A stretch of 64,000 nt of DNA, from NCBI GenBank assembly GCA_016706685.1, contig JADJJE010000051.1, forward strand, positions 1 through 64,000, in the 5' to 3' direction. Of the stretch, positions 56,956-64,000 are shown piece after piece. A program made the translations under genes and the position numbers. The notes below the pieces were generated by a model. It saw only the letters and a program-made list of their open reading frames with translations, ran no database searches and was not told the DNA's origin. This DNA comes from Sandaracinaceae bacterium (GTDB taxonomy: Bacteria > Myxococcota_A > Polyangia > Polyangiales > Houyiibacteriaceae). Numbering within the stretch: position 1 is the stretch's first letter; each line of letters begins with the position of its first letter.

Positions 56956-57588
56956 GTGCCGGACAGGGACACGGAAATCGATGGGGAGTCTGAATCGGGT
57001 CCCACGGGCGCGGCGACCCGACTCAAAGCGGCCGGCAGCTCTGTGCTGGTCGCGGCTGGATGCCTGCTCGCGTTGTCGGGGTGTCGGCTGCGCTACGAGG
57101 TGGTGGCTCCACCCCATCCCCCGGTCTTTCGATGGGTCTTCGAGAGCGACGAGGCCGAAGTCATCGCCTGCCTAGACCGCGTCCACCGGGTAGGGCCATG
57201 GAATGAAGTGATCGCTCGCACGTCGCCGCTGCCTGGTCAGGGAGTGCCTCAGGGCGACTACCTCTTCGAAGCCCAGTGGAGGTATCACTCGCCGATCTAT
57301 AGGTCCGGAAGTTGCCCCTTGAAGCTCTACGGAAAGTGGATCGTCCACGCCGAGCGGGTCGATGGCGGAGTGGAAGTCGGAGTCTGGCCGTTCGGCGAAA
57401 CGTCCCTCCACAACTATCGCTGCGGACGATTCCGCGCCCACCCGTGGGGCTGCGCCACGCCCGTGGACTCGACGAACCTGGAGGCCCACATGCTGCTCGC
57501 CTCCGTGGGTGACTGTCTCGGCGAGACCGTGCCGCCGCCCCCGATTCCAGACACCACGGGTCTCGACCCCCAGACGTGCCGTGAGTGA
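56956..57588 (+). CDS. Lipoprotein, tandem paralogue 1
   Basis: This 210-residue lipoprotein has its signal at VLVAAGCLLALSGC (Cys at about residue 43). The mature part contains HPPVFRWVFESDEAEVIACL, CPLKLYGKWIVHAERVDGG, VGVWPFGETSLHNYRCGRF and HMLLASVGDCLGETVPPPPI. The same positions recur in the next gene, so the two are paralogues. GTG 56956 lies six bases after TACGCC, close to the leaderless pattern. The N-terminus before the signal is unusually long (about 25 residues) and may indicate a later start. No function is recognised. Confidence 0.6.
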   Translation: MPDRDTEIDGESESGPTGAATRLKAAGSSVLVAAGCLLALSGCRLRYEVVAPPHPPVFRWVFESDEAEVIACLDRVHRVGPWNEVIARTSPLPGQGVPQGDYLFEAQWRYHSPIYRSGSCPLKLYGKWIVHAERVDGGVEVGVWPFGETSLHNYRCGRFRAHPWGCATPVDSTNLEAHMLLASVGDCLGETVPPPPIPDTTGLDPQTCRE

Positions 57589-58177
57589 CCGTGAACCCAA
57601 CAGCGGAGACACTCCGAGCCGCCGTGCCGTGGCCTTCCACGTCGGGTGGATCGTGAGCACCGGTCTGCTGCTGGTCTCGACGGCGTGCGTGCCGGTCGAG
57701 TCACGAGTGGCGCCGCCAGCATCCATCTCGACTTGGACGTTTGATGCACCGTTCGCCGAGGTCTTTGCCTGCGTTGGTGCGGGGCGCTTTCTTGCGCTGC
57801 CCTGGAACGGCCGCATTCGCGTCGCGGAGATGCCACGGTCCATGGGTCAGACCGCGCACTTCGAGCTGGAGACGTCTCGCTACTGGACCCCCTTCTACTA
57901 CCGGAACGTGTGTCCGAAGCTCCTCTTCGCCACCTGGACCGTGGACATGGAGCAGACCCCCGCAGGGACTCGGGTCTCCGTGCTCCCCGTCCGCTACGAG
58001 GTTCAGGGGCCGCCCACGCGTCCCCGTCATCAGTGGGGCGCGGCCATCGCGGTCCACCCGAACTTCTTCGAGTCACACCTGGTGCTCCTCGGGATTGGCG
58101 AGTGCCTTGGCGAAGAGAGCGTGCCTCCGGTGGACATGCCCGACACTCACGCCGCGCCAGCGTCGTGCTTCGAGTAG
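57581..58177 (+). CDS. Lipoprotein, tandem paralogue 2
   Basis: This 198-residue lipoprotein has signal HVGWIVSTGLLLVSTAC (Cys at about residue 31). It resembles paralogue 1 at ISTWTFDAPFAEVFACVGAG, CPKLLFATWTVDMEQTPAG, VSVLPVRYEVQG and HLVLLGIGECLGEESVPP, with the repeated Cys positions. GTG 57581 overlaps the previous stop by eight bases, so it is translationally coupled. Tandem duplication is likely. Both may form a complex in the envelope. Downstream is the Imm8-type gene; a link to contact-dependent competition is possible but unproven. Confidence 0.6.
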   Translation: MSDREPNSGDTPSRRAVAFHVGWIVSTGLLLVSTACVPVESRVAPPASISTWTFDAPFAEVFACVGAGRFLALPWNGRIRVAEMPRSMGQTAHFELETSRYWTPFYYRNVCPKLLFATWTVDMEQTPAGTRVSVLPVRYEVQGPPTRPRHQWGAAIAVHPNFFESHLVLLGIGECLGEESVPPVDMPDTHAAPASCFE

Positions 58178-58218
58178 GCTCGACGTAGCCCGGGTACGTA
58201 CGACAAGCTGAACGACCC

Positions 58219-58587
58219 ATGACCACAGAGTTGAGAATCTTGAATGTGTCATCACCGGATGTTGAATGCGGTATCCGTCACATTGAGCATGCCCCTGAAG
58301 TGTGTTTCCTGCTCGACCTGGCGATTGGGATGAGGGGCGACGAGCGATCGGATCTGTTTGGCGTGGTCGTTTGCACGCCGCTGGGAGTCAGGCTGCTCCC
58401 ATCCTCGGAGAACGGGACCGTTTCTCTGCGTGGTCTGTTCGTCTTCGCGAATTTCAGTTGGAACCTCCTGTGGAAGACGCTCGATGGGGTGCTCTTGGAA
58501 TGTAGCGCTGAAAATTGGGTGACATCTGTCGAGCTGCTTCAGCGGTACTTTCGATGGGAGTATGAGGCGATGGCTCAGCAGCGTTGA
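58219..58587 (+). CDS. Imm8-family immunity protein (orphan)
   Basis: This 122-residue protein has the Imm8 layout: CFLLDLAIGMRGDERSDLFGVVVCTPLG, a central strand pair, GLFVFANFSWNLLWKTLDGVL, and the C-terminal ENWVTSVELLQRYFRWEYEAM. Imm8 proteins neutralise nuclease or other toxins of polymorphic toxin systems. The gene has clearly lower G+C and different codon use than its neighbours (for example runs with TTG, AAT and TGT), pointing to horizontal gain. No toxin gene is adjacent. It is followed by an unrelated AAA gene after 37 bp. Confidence 0.75.
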   Translation: MTTELRILNVSSPDVECGIRHIEHAPEVCFLLDLAIGMRGDERSDLFGVVVCTPLGVRLLPSSENGTVSLRGLFVFANFSWNLLWKTLDGVLLECSAENWVTSVELLQRYFRWEYEAMAQQR

Positions 58588-58624
58588 CGCGCCACCGCGC
58601 CGTGCCTGATCCTGCCAGGCACAC

Positions 58625-60136
58625 ATGAGCGACTGGGTAGCCCCGACGGTTGGACAGCTGCGCGATCTCGAGGTGCTCGTGAACGCGCACCACCCGCTGT
58701 GGGTGGTGGAGACCGTGGAGGAAGACCGCGTGCGCGTGATGCTGGCGCACCTGGCGGACCGCGTGGGGCTGCCGTTGTTCGTGTGGCACCCGGTCACGGG
58801 GCTGGCGCGGGTGGATGCTGCGCCGGGGCCCGGGGCCAGCGGCACGGACACCGCAAAGGGCTGCCTCGCGTTCATCGAGCAGGCCAACATGGAGGCGCTG
58901 TTCTTCCTGCCCAGCTTCCCGCTCGACGCCGAGGACGCGGCGCAGGGCGCGCGCATCAAGGAGATCTACCGGCGCTACTTCAAGCACCGCGGCGCGCTGG
59001 TGCTCACCACGCCGCAGCTGGAGCTGCCGAAGGGGCTCGACCCGCTGTTCACGCACGTGGAGCTGCACACGCCCACGGCCGAGACGTACCACCGCTTCAT
59101 CACACAGGTGATCCGCGACATCAGCGCGCGCCGCGCCGTGAAGGTGGACATGACCCCCGAGGACGTGAGCGAGCTGCTGGGCGCGCTGCACGGGCTCACG
59201 TTCTTCGAGGTGCAAAAGATCATCACGCAGGCCGTGGTGGAGGACGGCATGCTCACGCGCGAGGACCTCGGCCGCGTGATGGACGCGAAGCGCCGCATCG
59301 TGGAGCGCTCGGGCGTGCTCGAGTACTTCCCGCACGACCACAACCTGAGCGAGGTGGCGGGCCTCGGAAACCTCAAGCGCTGGCTGCGCAAGCGGCGCGC
59401 CGCGTTCACCGAGCCGGCGCGCGCGAAGGAGTTCGGCCTGACGGCGCCGCGCGGGCTGCTGCTGCTGGGCGTGCAGGGCTGCGGCAAGAGCCTGTGCGCC
59501 AAGGCGGTGGCCAGCGAGTGGGGCCTGCCGCTGCTGCGCCTCGACCCTTCGAACCTCTACACCAAGTACTTCGGTGAGTCCGAGCGCAACCTGAAGCGCG
59601 CCATCCAGACGGCCGAGTCCATGGCGCCGGTGGTGCTGTGGCTCGACGAGATCGAGAAGGCCCTCGGCCAGGGCGACCAAGACGGCGGCACCAGCCAGCG
59701 CGTGTTCGGGACGTTCCTCGCGTGGATGCAGGAGAAGAAGGAGAGCGTCTTCGTCATCGCCACTGCGAACGACATCTCGAAGCTGCCCCCCGAGCTGCTG
59801 CGCAAGGGTCGCTTCGACGAGATCTTCTTCGTGGACCTGCCCGACGCGGCCACGCGCGCCGAGATCCTGGCGGTGCACCTGAAGAAGCGCGGCCGCGATC
59901 CGGAGCGCTTCGACCTCGTGGCGCTCGGCGAGCAGGCGGAGGGCTTCAGCGGCGCGGAGCTCGAGCAGGTGGTGGTGTCCGGGCTGTTCACCGCGTTCGC
60001 CGAGGGCGTGGACGTGAGCGACGACGTGCTGGAGGCCGAGATCGACGGGACGCGGCCGCTGTCGGTGACCATGTCGGAGAAGATCACGGCGCTGCGCGAG
60101 TGGGCGCGCGAGCGGGCGGTGCGGGCGGACGACTGA
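58625..60136 (+). CDS. Ycf46-like AAA ATPase
   Basis: This 503-residue AAA protein has an N-terminal domain of about 230 residues (HPLWVVETVEEDRVRVMLAHL) of the kind found in Ycf46/cyanobacterial AAA proteins, followed by one AAA module. The Walker A is GVQGCGKSLCAKA, the Walker B VVLWLDEIEKALG, the sensor 1 Asn is in VIATANDIS and the arginine-finger region is LLRKGRFDEIFFVDLPD. A C-terminal helical lid follows (EGFSGAELEQVVVSGLF). It probably remodels a protein complex; the substrate is unknown. It is a single-gene unit in this window. Confidence 0.88.
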   Translation: MSDWVAPTVGQLRDLEVLVNAHHPLWVVETVEEDRVRVMLAHLADRVGLPLFVWHPVTGLARVDAAPGPGASGTDTAKGCLAFIEQANMEALFFLPSFPLDAEDAAQGARIKEIYRRYFKHRGALVLTTPQLELPKGLDPLFTHVELHTPTAETYHRFITQVIRDISARRAVKVDMTPEDVSELLGALHGLTFFEVQKIITQAVVEDGMLTREDLGRVMDAKRRIVERSGVLEYFPHDHNLSEVAGLGNLKRWLRKRRAAFTEPARAKEFGLTAPRGLLLLGVQGCGKSLCAKAVASEWGLPLLRLDPSNLYTKYFGESERNLKRAIQTAESMAPVVLWLDEIEKALGQGDQDGGTSQRVFGTFLAWMQEKKESVFVIATANDISKLPPELLRKGRFDEIFFVDLPDAATRAEILAVHLKKRGRDPERFDLVALGEQAEGFSGAELEQVVVSGLFTAFAEGVDVSDDVLEAEIDGTRPLSVTMSEKITALREWARERAVRADD

Positions 60137-60195
60137 GGGACGGGCGGGCAGGTGCAGGTCTCTTGGTGACCGTTCGGACCTCAAAAACAAGGACA

Positions 60196-60229
60196 ATTGG
60201 CACCCCGGGTTGAAACCCGGGGTGCCAAT
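60196..60229. repeat. REP-like palindrome, copy 2
   Basis: A perfect 16-bp stem (ATTGGCACCCCGGGTT, 60196-60211, and its complement 60214-60229) with a 2-nt loop lies in the 252-bp gap before the aminotransferase. It is related to the palindrome at 18505-18525. Near it, two imperfect direct repeats of CCGAGAGTCGACC occur at about 60259 and 60281. No other gene is visible in 60137-60388. Confidence 0.6.
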
Positions 60230-60388
60230 GTGTCTTGAATCAAGAGCAAGCGTGGCTCTCCGAGAGTCGACCAAGCACCGACCGAGAGTCGACCGAGCAT
60301 CGGCGAGAAGGCGACTTGCCCACCGTCCCAGGCGACCCGCAGCTCACTTGACGGCCCCGCCCCGGCCTCCAATGATCCGCCTCCCGCC

Positions 60389-61621
60389 ATGAACGCCCCC
60401 GAGCTCAAAGCCTCCCGCCACCTGGCCGACGTCAAGTACGAGATCCGCGGAGCGCTGGCCCGGCGAGCTGACGAGCTCGAGCGCGACGGCTACGACATCG
60501 TGAAGCTGAACATCGGTAACCCGGGGGCCTTTGGCTTCCGCATGCCGGACACCATGCGCGTGGCCATGGTGCAGAACCTGCACCAGGCGGACCCGTACTC
60601 GCACCAGAAGGGCATCTTTCCGGCGCGCGAGGCGGTGGTGATGCAGCAGCAGGACCGCGGGGTGCCCGACGCGTCGGCCGACGACGTGTTCATCGGCAAC
60701 GGCGTGTCCGAGCTGATCATGATGACCATGCGGGCGCTGCTCAACCCCGAGGACGAGGTGCTGGTCCCGAGCCCGGACTATCCGCTCTGGACCGCGTCCA
60801 TCGTGATCCACGGCGCGAAGGCGGTGCACTACCCCTGCCGCCCCGAGAACGGCTTCGTGCCGGACCCGGCCGAGCTGGCGAAGTTGGTCACGCCGCGCAC
60901 ACGCGCCATCGTGGTGATCAACCCCAACAACCCCACCGGCGCGGTGTATCCCCGCAAGGTGCTCGAGGGCATCGCGGCCATCGCCGAGAAGCACCACCTG
61001 GTGCTCTTCGCGGACGAGATCTACGACACCATGCTCTACGACGGGGCGGAGTACGTGCCCGTCGCCACGCTCACGGACAAGACGCTGGTGGCCACCTTCG
61101 GGGGCCTCAGCAAGATCTACCGCGCGTGCGGTCTGCGGGTGGGCTGGGTGTCGTTCTCGGGCGAGAAGGGGCGCGCGCGCGAGTACCTGCGCGGCCTCGA
61201 GCTGCTGGCCAGCCTGCGCCTGTGCGCCAACGTGCCCGGGCAGTTCGCGGTGCAGACGGCGCTCGGCGGGCGGCAGTCCATCGAAGACCTGGTGCGTCCT
61301 GGCGGGCGCCTCTACGAGACGCGCCGCGCCATCATCGAGTCCGTGGCGAAGAGCCGCTTCATGGAGGTGGTGGCCCCCTCTGGCGCGCTCTACGCCTTCA
61401 TCCGCGTGAAGAGCGAGGCGTTCGCTTCGGGCTTCGACGACGAGGCGTTCGCGCTCACACTGCTCGAGGAGAAGCACATCCTCATCGCGCCGGGCACGAG
61501 CTTCAACGTGCCCTACAAGAACCACTTCCGCGTCACGCTGCTGCCGCAGCCGGACCAGATGCGCGCGGTGATGGGGCAGATCGACGAGCTGCTCGGGGAC
61601 CTGGCCGAGGCCAGCGCGTAG
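60389..61621 (+). CDS. Class I aminotransferase (AlaA-like)
   Basis: This 410-residue PLP-dependent aminotransferase has IGNPGAFGFRMPDTM near the N-terminus, ANGVSELIMMTMRALL-type PLP phosphate loop VFIGNGVSELIMM, VINPNNPTGAVYPRKVL, FADEIYDTMLYDG and the Schiff-base Lys in FGGLSKIYRACGLRVGW. The C-terminal Arg segment is KNHFRVTLLPQPDQM. The best fit is AlaA, glutamate-pyruvate aminotransferase. ATG 60389 is the first in-frame start. Apparently single; it converges with the DUF4334 gene. Confidence 0.9.
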   Translation: MNAPELKASRHLADVKYEIRGALARRADELERDGYDIVKLNIGNPGAFGFRMPDTMRVAMVQNLHQADPYSHQKGIFPAREAVVMQQQDRGVPDASADDVFIGNGVSELIMMTMRALLNPEDEVLVPSPDYPLWTASIVIHGAKAVHYPCRPENGFVPDPAELAKLVTPRTRAIVVINPNNPTGAVYPRKVLEGIAAIAEKHHLVLFADEIYDTMLYDGAEYVPVATLTDKTLVATFGGLSKIYRACGLRVGWVSFSGEKGRAREYLRGLELLASLRLCANVPGQFAVQTALGGRQSIEDLVRPGGRLYETRRAIIESVAKSRFMEVVAPSGALYAFIRVKSEAFASGFDDEAFALTLLEEKHILIAPGTSFNVPYKNHFRVTLLPQPDQMRAVMGQIDELLGDLAEASA

Positions 61622-61682
61622 CCTGCGCGGCCCCGCAGCGCCAGCCCATGCGGGGCCGTGGCTCCTCCCGCGCCTCGACGCT

Positions 61683-62372
61683 CTAGGCGCCCGGCTCCGT
61701 GGGCACATCGGGTGCGAGCGTCAGGGTGAACCAGCCACCCGCGATGTGCTTGTGCGTCCAGACGCCGAGCAGCACGCGCTCGCCATCCGCGTCGGAGAGG
61801 AGCTTGAAGTAGTCCTTCCAGGGCTGGTGGTCGTAGTTCATCGTTGCGGTCGGGACGCCGCGCCAGCGGATGTCGGTCATGCCGACGTTCCCCCAAATGG
61901 GAACGGGCGCGTAGACGCTGTCGCGAAACCGGAACAGCAGCGGGTCTCCCTTGTGGATGTTCCTGTAGCGCTTGCCCCACTTGACCCCGAGGAGCTCGAG
62001 GGGTCGGATGATGAACCACTCCGCCAGGTCGAGGACCGAGGCGTTCGTCCGCAGGATGCGACCGTTCCAGGAGTGCCCCACCAGGTCTTCGGTGGCACTC
62101 ACGGGGGGCAGGGAGTCGTAGAGACGCACGAGGTCACCTTCGTCGTAGGCGACGTCACGTCCGGCCAGGATGTCGCTCGCGATGGACTCGAGCGCTCTGC
62201 CCGTTCCAGGCACTGGCTTCGAGGCGAAGTCCGCCTCCCCCCACACGGACTTCTTGGGCTGCAGGTGGCAGGCCGCCCCAATCGCGTAATTCAGCGGGAA
62301 CATCACAGATTGCATGAAATCATAGACGAAAGACGGGTAGTAGAGGACCGTCGGACGGTTCTTGGCGGGCAT
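61683..62372 (-). CDS. GXWXG / DUF4334 family protein
   Basis: This 229-residue cytosolic protein has the GXWXG element LPPVSATEDLVGHSWNGRIL (about 87-106) and the DUF4334 part with GDPLLFRFRDSVYAPVPIWGNVGMTD and TATMNYDHQPWKDYFKLLSDA. The family probably binds a small lipid- or terpenoid-like molecule. ATG 62372 (MPAKNRPTVLYYPSF) has a good ribosome-binding site (AGGAGG, minus strand, near 62380-62386), so the longer frame is set aside. N-terminal residues YPSFVYDFMQSVMFPLNYAIG are hydrophobic but not a membrane helix. No neighbour link is seen. Confidence 0.75.
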   Translation of the reverse strand: MPAKNRPTVLYYPSFVYDFMQSVMFPLNYAIGAACHLQPKKSVWGEADFASKPVPGTGRALESIASDILAGRDVAYDEGDLVRLYDSLPPVSATEDLVGHSWNGRILRTNASVLDLAEWFIIRPLELLGVKWGKRYRNIHKGDPLLFRFRDSVYAPVPIWGNVGMTDIRWRGVPTATMNYDHQPWKDYFKLLSDADGERVLLGVWTHKHIAGGWFTLTLAPDVPTEPGA

Positions 62373-62480
62373 GGGTGGCCTCCTGTCGAGATGGGAATGA
62401 TACGTCATTCCGCGACACACCCTGCCTGTTGACCCCCATCGCGTCAAGCCAGATGGCGCCGGTGGCGCGGCCTGCGCGGG

Positions 62481-64000
62481 TTAGAACAGCCCGATGCTGA
62501 AGTGGAACGACCCGATGCGCTCGCCGAGCTCGCGGCGGCGCGCGAGCAAGAAGCCGTAGTCGAAGGCCACCGGGCCCACGGGTGTGGCGAAGCGCAGACC
62601 GAGGCCGGCGGTGGGGCGCAGCTCGAGGGGGTTCAGGTTGCCGGCGCGGGCCCACAGGTTGCCGAAGTCGGTGAAGGCGCCGCCGTAGACCATGCCGCGG
62701 ATGGGGAAGCGCAGCTCGGCGCGGGCCACCATGAACACGTCGCCGCCCTGGCTGATCTGCGAAGACGAGAGGCCCTCGTCGGCGAGGTCTTGTGGCACCA
62801 GCGAGTCCTGCAGGTAGCCGCGCACGGTGTCCACGCCGCCCAGGAAGAACTGCCGGTTGGGGTAGGTCTTCGAGCGGTCCTCGAGGTGGAACACGCGCCC
62901 CACGCGGCCCTGCAGCGCGAGCGTGAAGGGGCCGAGCGGCACATAGCCGCTGACCGTGAGCTCGGCGCGTACGTGGTGGCTGAAGAAGCGCTCGGCCATG
63001 CCGGCCACCTCCACCAACTCGGCCGCCAGGGTGCGCGCCCACTCGGCTTTGACCGAGGCGTAGAAGCCCTGCGTCGGCGTGAAGGGGTTGTCGCGCAGGT
63101 CGAGCGTGGCGCCCACCTCACCGCTCACCAGCGTGGAGCGCCCTTGGGGAACGCGCAGCAGCGCGCGCAGCCCGGGGGGCGCGTCCATCAGCAGCTGTTG
63201 GTAGGTCCGATCGTCCACCAGCAGGTCGACATCGTTGTTCTCGAGGCCACCCGAGATGGTCAGGAAGAACTGGCGCGCCGGCCGCACCGTGAACGTGAGG
63301 TCGATGTTGTTGGAGTCCAGGCCGAACGCGCGCTGGTTGTCGCGCAGGTGCGAGACGCTCAGCGACACGCGCGTGTTGGGCAGGCGCGGCAGGTAGGGCA
63401 GGAGCACGCCCAGCGTGATGCGCCGCTCCAAGCGGTCCGCCAGCGACAGCGCGCTGATGCGATCGGCCAGCACGTTGTCGAAGAACAAGAACTGGTTGGC
63501 CAGCTGTACGCGCAGGGTGAGCCCGATGCCCTTGCCGAACAGGTTGCGGTAGCCGTACTCGAAGCCACCGCGGATGCCCTCGGCGGTGGACACGCCGGCA
63601 CGGAAGTCCAGCATCTGCGAGCGCCGCTCGCTCACCGAGATGAGCACCGGCTTCACGCGCGCCGGCAGGTCGGGCTCGGCCGGCCCCGCGGTCACGCTCG
63701 AGAAGATGCCCAGCTCCATCAGGCGGTCTTGGGTGCGCCGCACCTGGCTCGGACGGAAGCGCTCGCCGGAACGCAGCGCCACCAAGCCGCGGATCACGGC
63801 GTGCTCGGTGCGGTCGGCGCCCATGATGATGACCTCGCCCACGCTCACCGGGTAGACCTCGGTGATGGTCAGCGAGACCACCGCGCGCGTGCGGTCGCCG
63901 CTGAAGCGCACGCTCGGCTCCACCCGCGCGTAGAGGTAGCCCTCCTCCTGGTAGAGCAGCTCCACGCGCTGGCGCGCCTCGTCCAAGAGCGCGTGGCTGA
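62481..64000 (-). CDS. BamA/TamA-family outer-membrane protein, 5' end outside window
   Basis: This is the C-terminal 506 codons of a 16-strand outer-membrane barrel protein; the N-terminal part extends beyond 64000. Visible parts are POTRA-type repeats (VELLYQEEGYLYARVEPSV, VGEVIIMGADRTEHAVIRGLV, VRRTQDRLMELGIFSSVTAGP) and the barrel (MLDFRAGVSTAEGIRGGFEYGYRNLFGKG, shortened; GVDTVRGYLQDSLVP; DFGNLWARAGNLN). The signature VRGY/FFLGGVDTVRGY loop and the final aromatic residue (SIGLF) mark the BamA/TamA superfamily. It should insert or secrete proteins. The start lies outside the window; no stop occurs before 64000. Confidence 0.88.
   Translation of the reverse strand, partial: SHALLDEARQRVELLYQEEGYLYARVEPSVRFSGDRTRAVVSLTITEVYPVSVGEVIIMGADRTEHAVIRGLVALRSGERFRPSQVRRTQDRLMELGIFSSVTAGPAEPDLPARVKPVLISVSERRSQMLDFRAGVSTAEGIRGGFEYGYRNLFGKGIGLTLRVQLANQFLFFDNVLADRISALSLADRLERRITLGVLLPYLPRLPNTRVSLSVSHLRDNQRAFGLDSNNIDLTFTVRPARQFFLTISGGLENNDVDLLVDDRTYQQLLMDAPPGLRALLRVPQGRSTLVSGEVGATLDLRDNPFTPTQGFYASVKAEWARTLAAELVEVAGMAERFFSHHVRAELTVSGYVPLGPFTLALQGRVGRVFHLEDRSKTYPNRQFFLGGVDTVRGYLQDSLVPQDLADEGLSSSQISQGGDVFMVARAELRFPIRGMVYGGAFTDFGNLWARAGNLNPLELRPTAGLGLRFATPVGPVAFDYGFLLARRRELGERIGSFHFSIGLF

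Overview
The window is very G+C-rich and reads like the chromosome of a Gram-negative predatory or soil bacterium of the Myxococcota (inference). It carries two membrane-tethered Ser/Thr kinases, many secreted lipoproteins with Gly/Ser/Asp-rich linkers, an FGE-like lipoprotein, a BamA/TamA-type porin, a histone-H1-like protein and a sigma-54 type promoter. No rRNA or CRISPR array was seen. The only tRNA sequence is a broken 3' half of tRNA-Phe at 23816-23862.

Layout. 1-4.3 kb: IS91-family elements, namely a frameshifted transposase with a companion tyrosine recombinase, then an intact single-tyrosine IS91-type transposase. 4.4-7 kb: MpaB-type oxygenase, an orphan Imm33-like gene and a hydrolase. 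6.8-13.3 kb: a divergent locus, with TetR/MTHFR-like/lipoprotein leftward and SDR/diiron protein/Baeyer-Villiger-type monooxygenase/DUF1697 rightward. 13.3-18.4 kb: a metallopeptidase lipoprotein opposite a four-gene run holding a small Cys-containing peptide, a DUF692 (MNIO) enzyme, its DUF2063 partner and cardiolipin synthase. This looks like a RiPP pathway of the HvfA/bufferin/methanobactin type. 18.4-19.4 kb: palindromes and a Phd/PIN toxin-antitoxin pair. 19.4-23.8 kb: a coupled thaumatin-like/TOS1-like secreted pair, an intradiol dioxygenase-like protein, a Cys-rich lipoprotein and GreB. 23.8-30.3 kb: the tRNA remnant, transaldolase, an outer-membrane protein, NUDIX, NAD kinase, a sensor Ser/Thr kinase and a hydrolase.

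30.3-36 kb: an ECF sigma/anti-sigma/secreted-protein operon, a B-box-like/YIP1 membrane protein, SixA and MutY. 36-41.9 kb: two divergent genes with near-identical promoters (small membrane protein and phasin-like protein), gamma-glutamyltransferase, a strong candidate sigma-54-dependent small RNA at 39470-39570, a second B-box-like/YIP1 protein, a cNMP-binding protein and a PI-PLC-like lipoprotein. 42-45.5 kb: SCP2 protein, a second Ser/Thr kinase and the H1-like protein. 45.6-52.7 kb: a leftward run of argS, a hybrid histidine kinase (frameshifted in this sequence), a pentameric ligand-gated ion channel whose start overlaps the kinase stop, an FGE-like lipoprotein and an esterase. 52.7-56.3 kb: an IS91 remnant enclosing a lipoprotein gene, abutting a DppBC permease pair that lacks its ATPases and binding protein. 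56.4-64 kb: tandem lipoproteins, an orphan Imm8 gene, a Ycf46-like AAA protein, an AlaA-like aminotransferase, a DUF4334 protein and the 3' part of a BamA-family gene.

A window-wide pattern is a TANNNT hexamer 5-8 nt before the start codon of at least a dozen first-in-transcript genes, which suggests leaderless or near-leaderless transcription. It was used here to choose several starts. All functional statements come from reading the translations; no database search was run.
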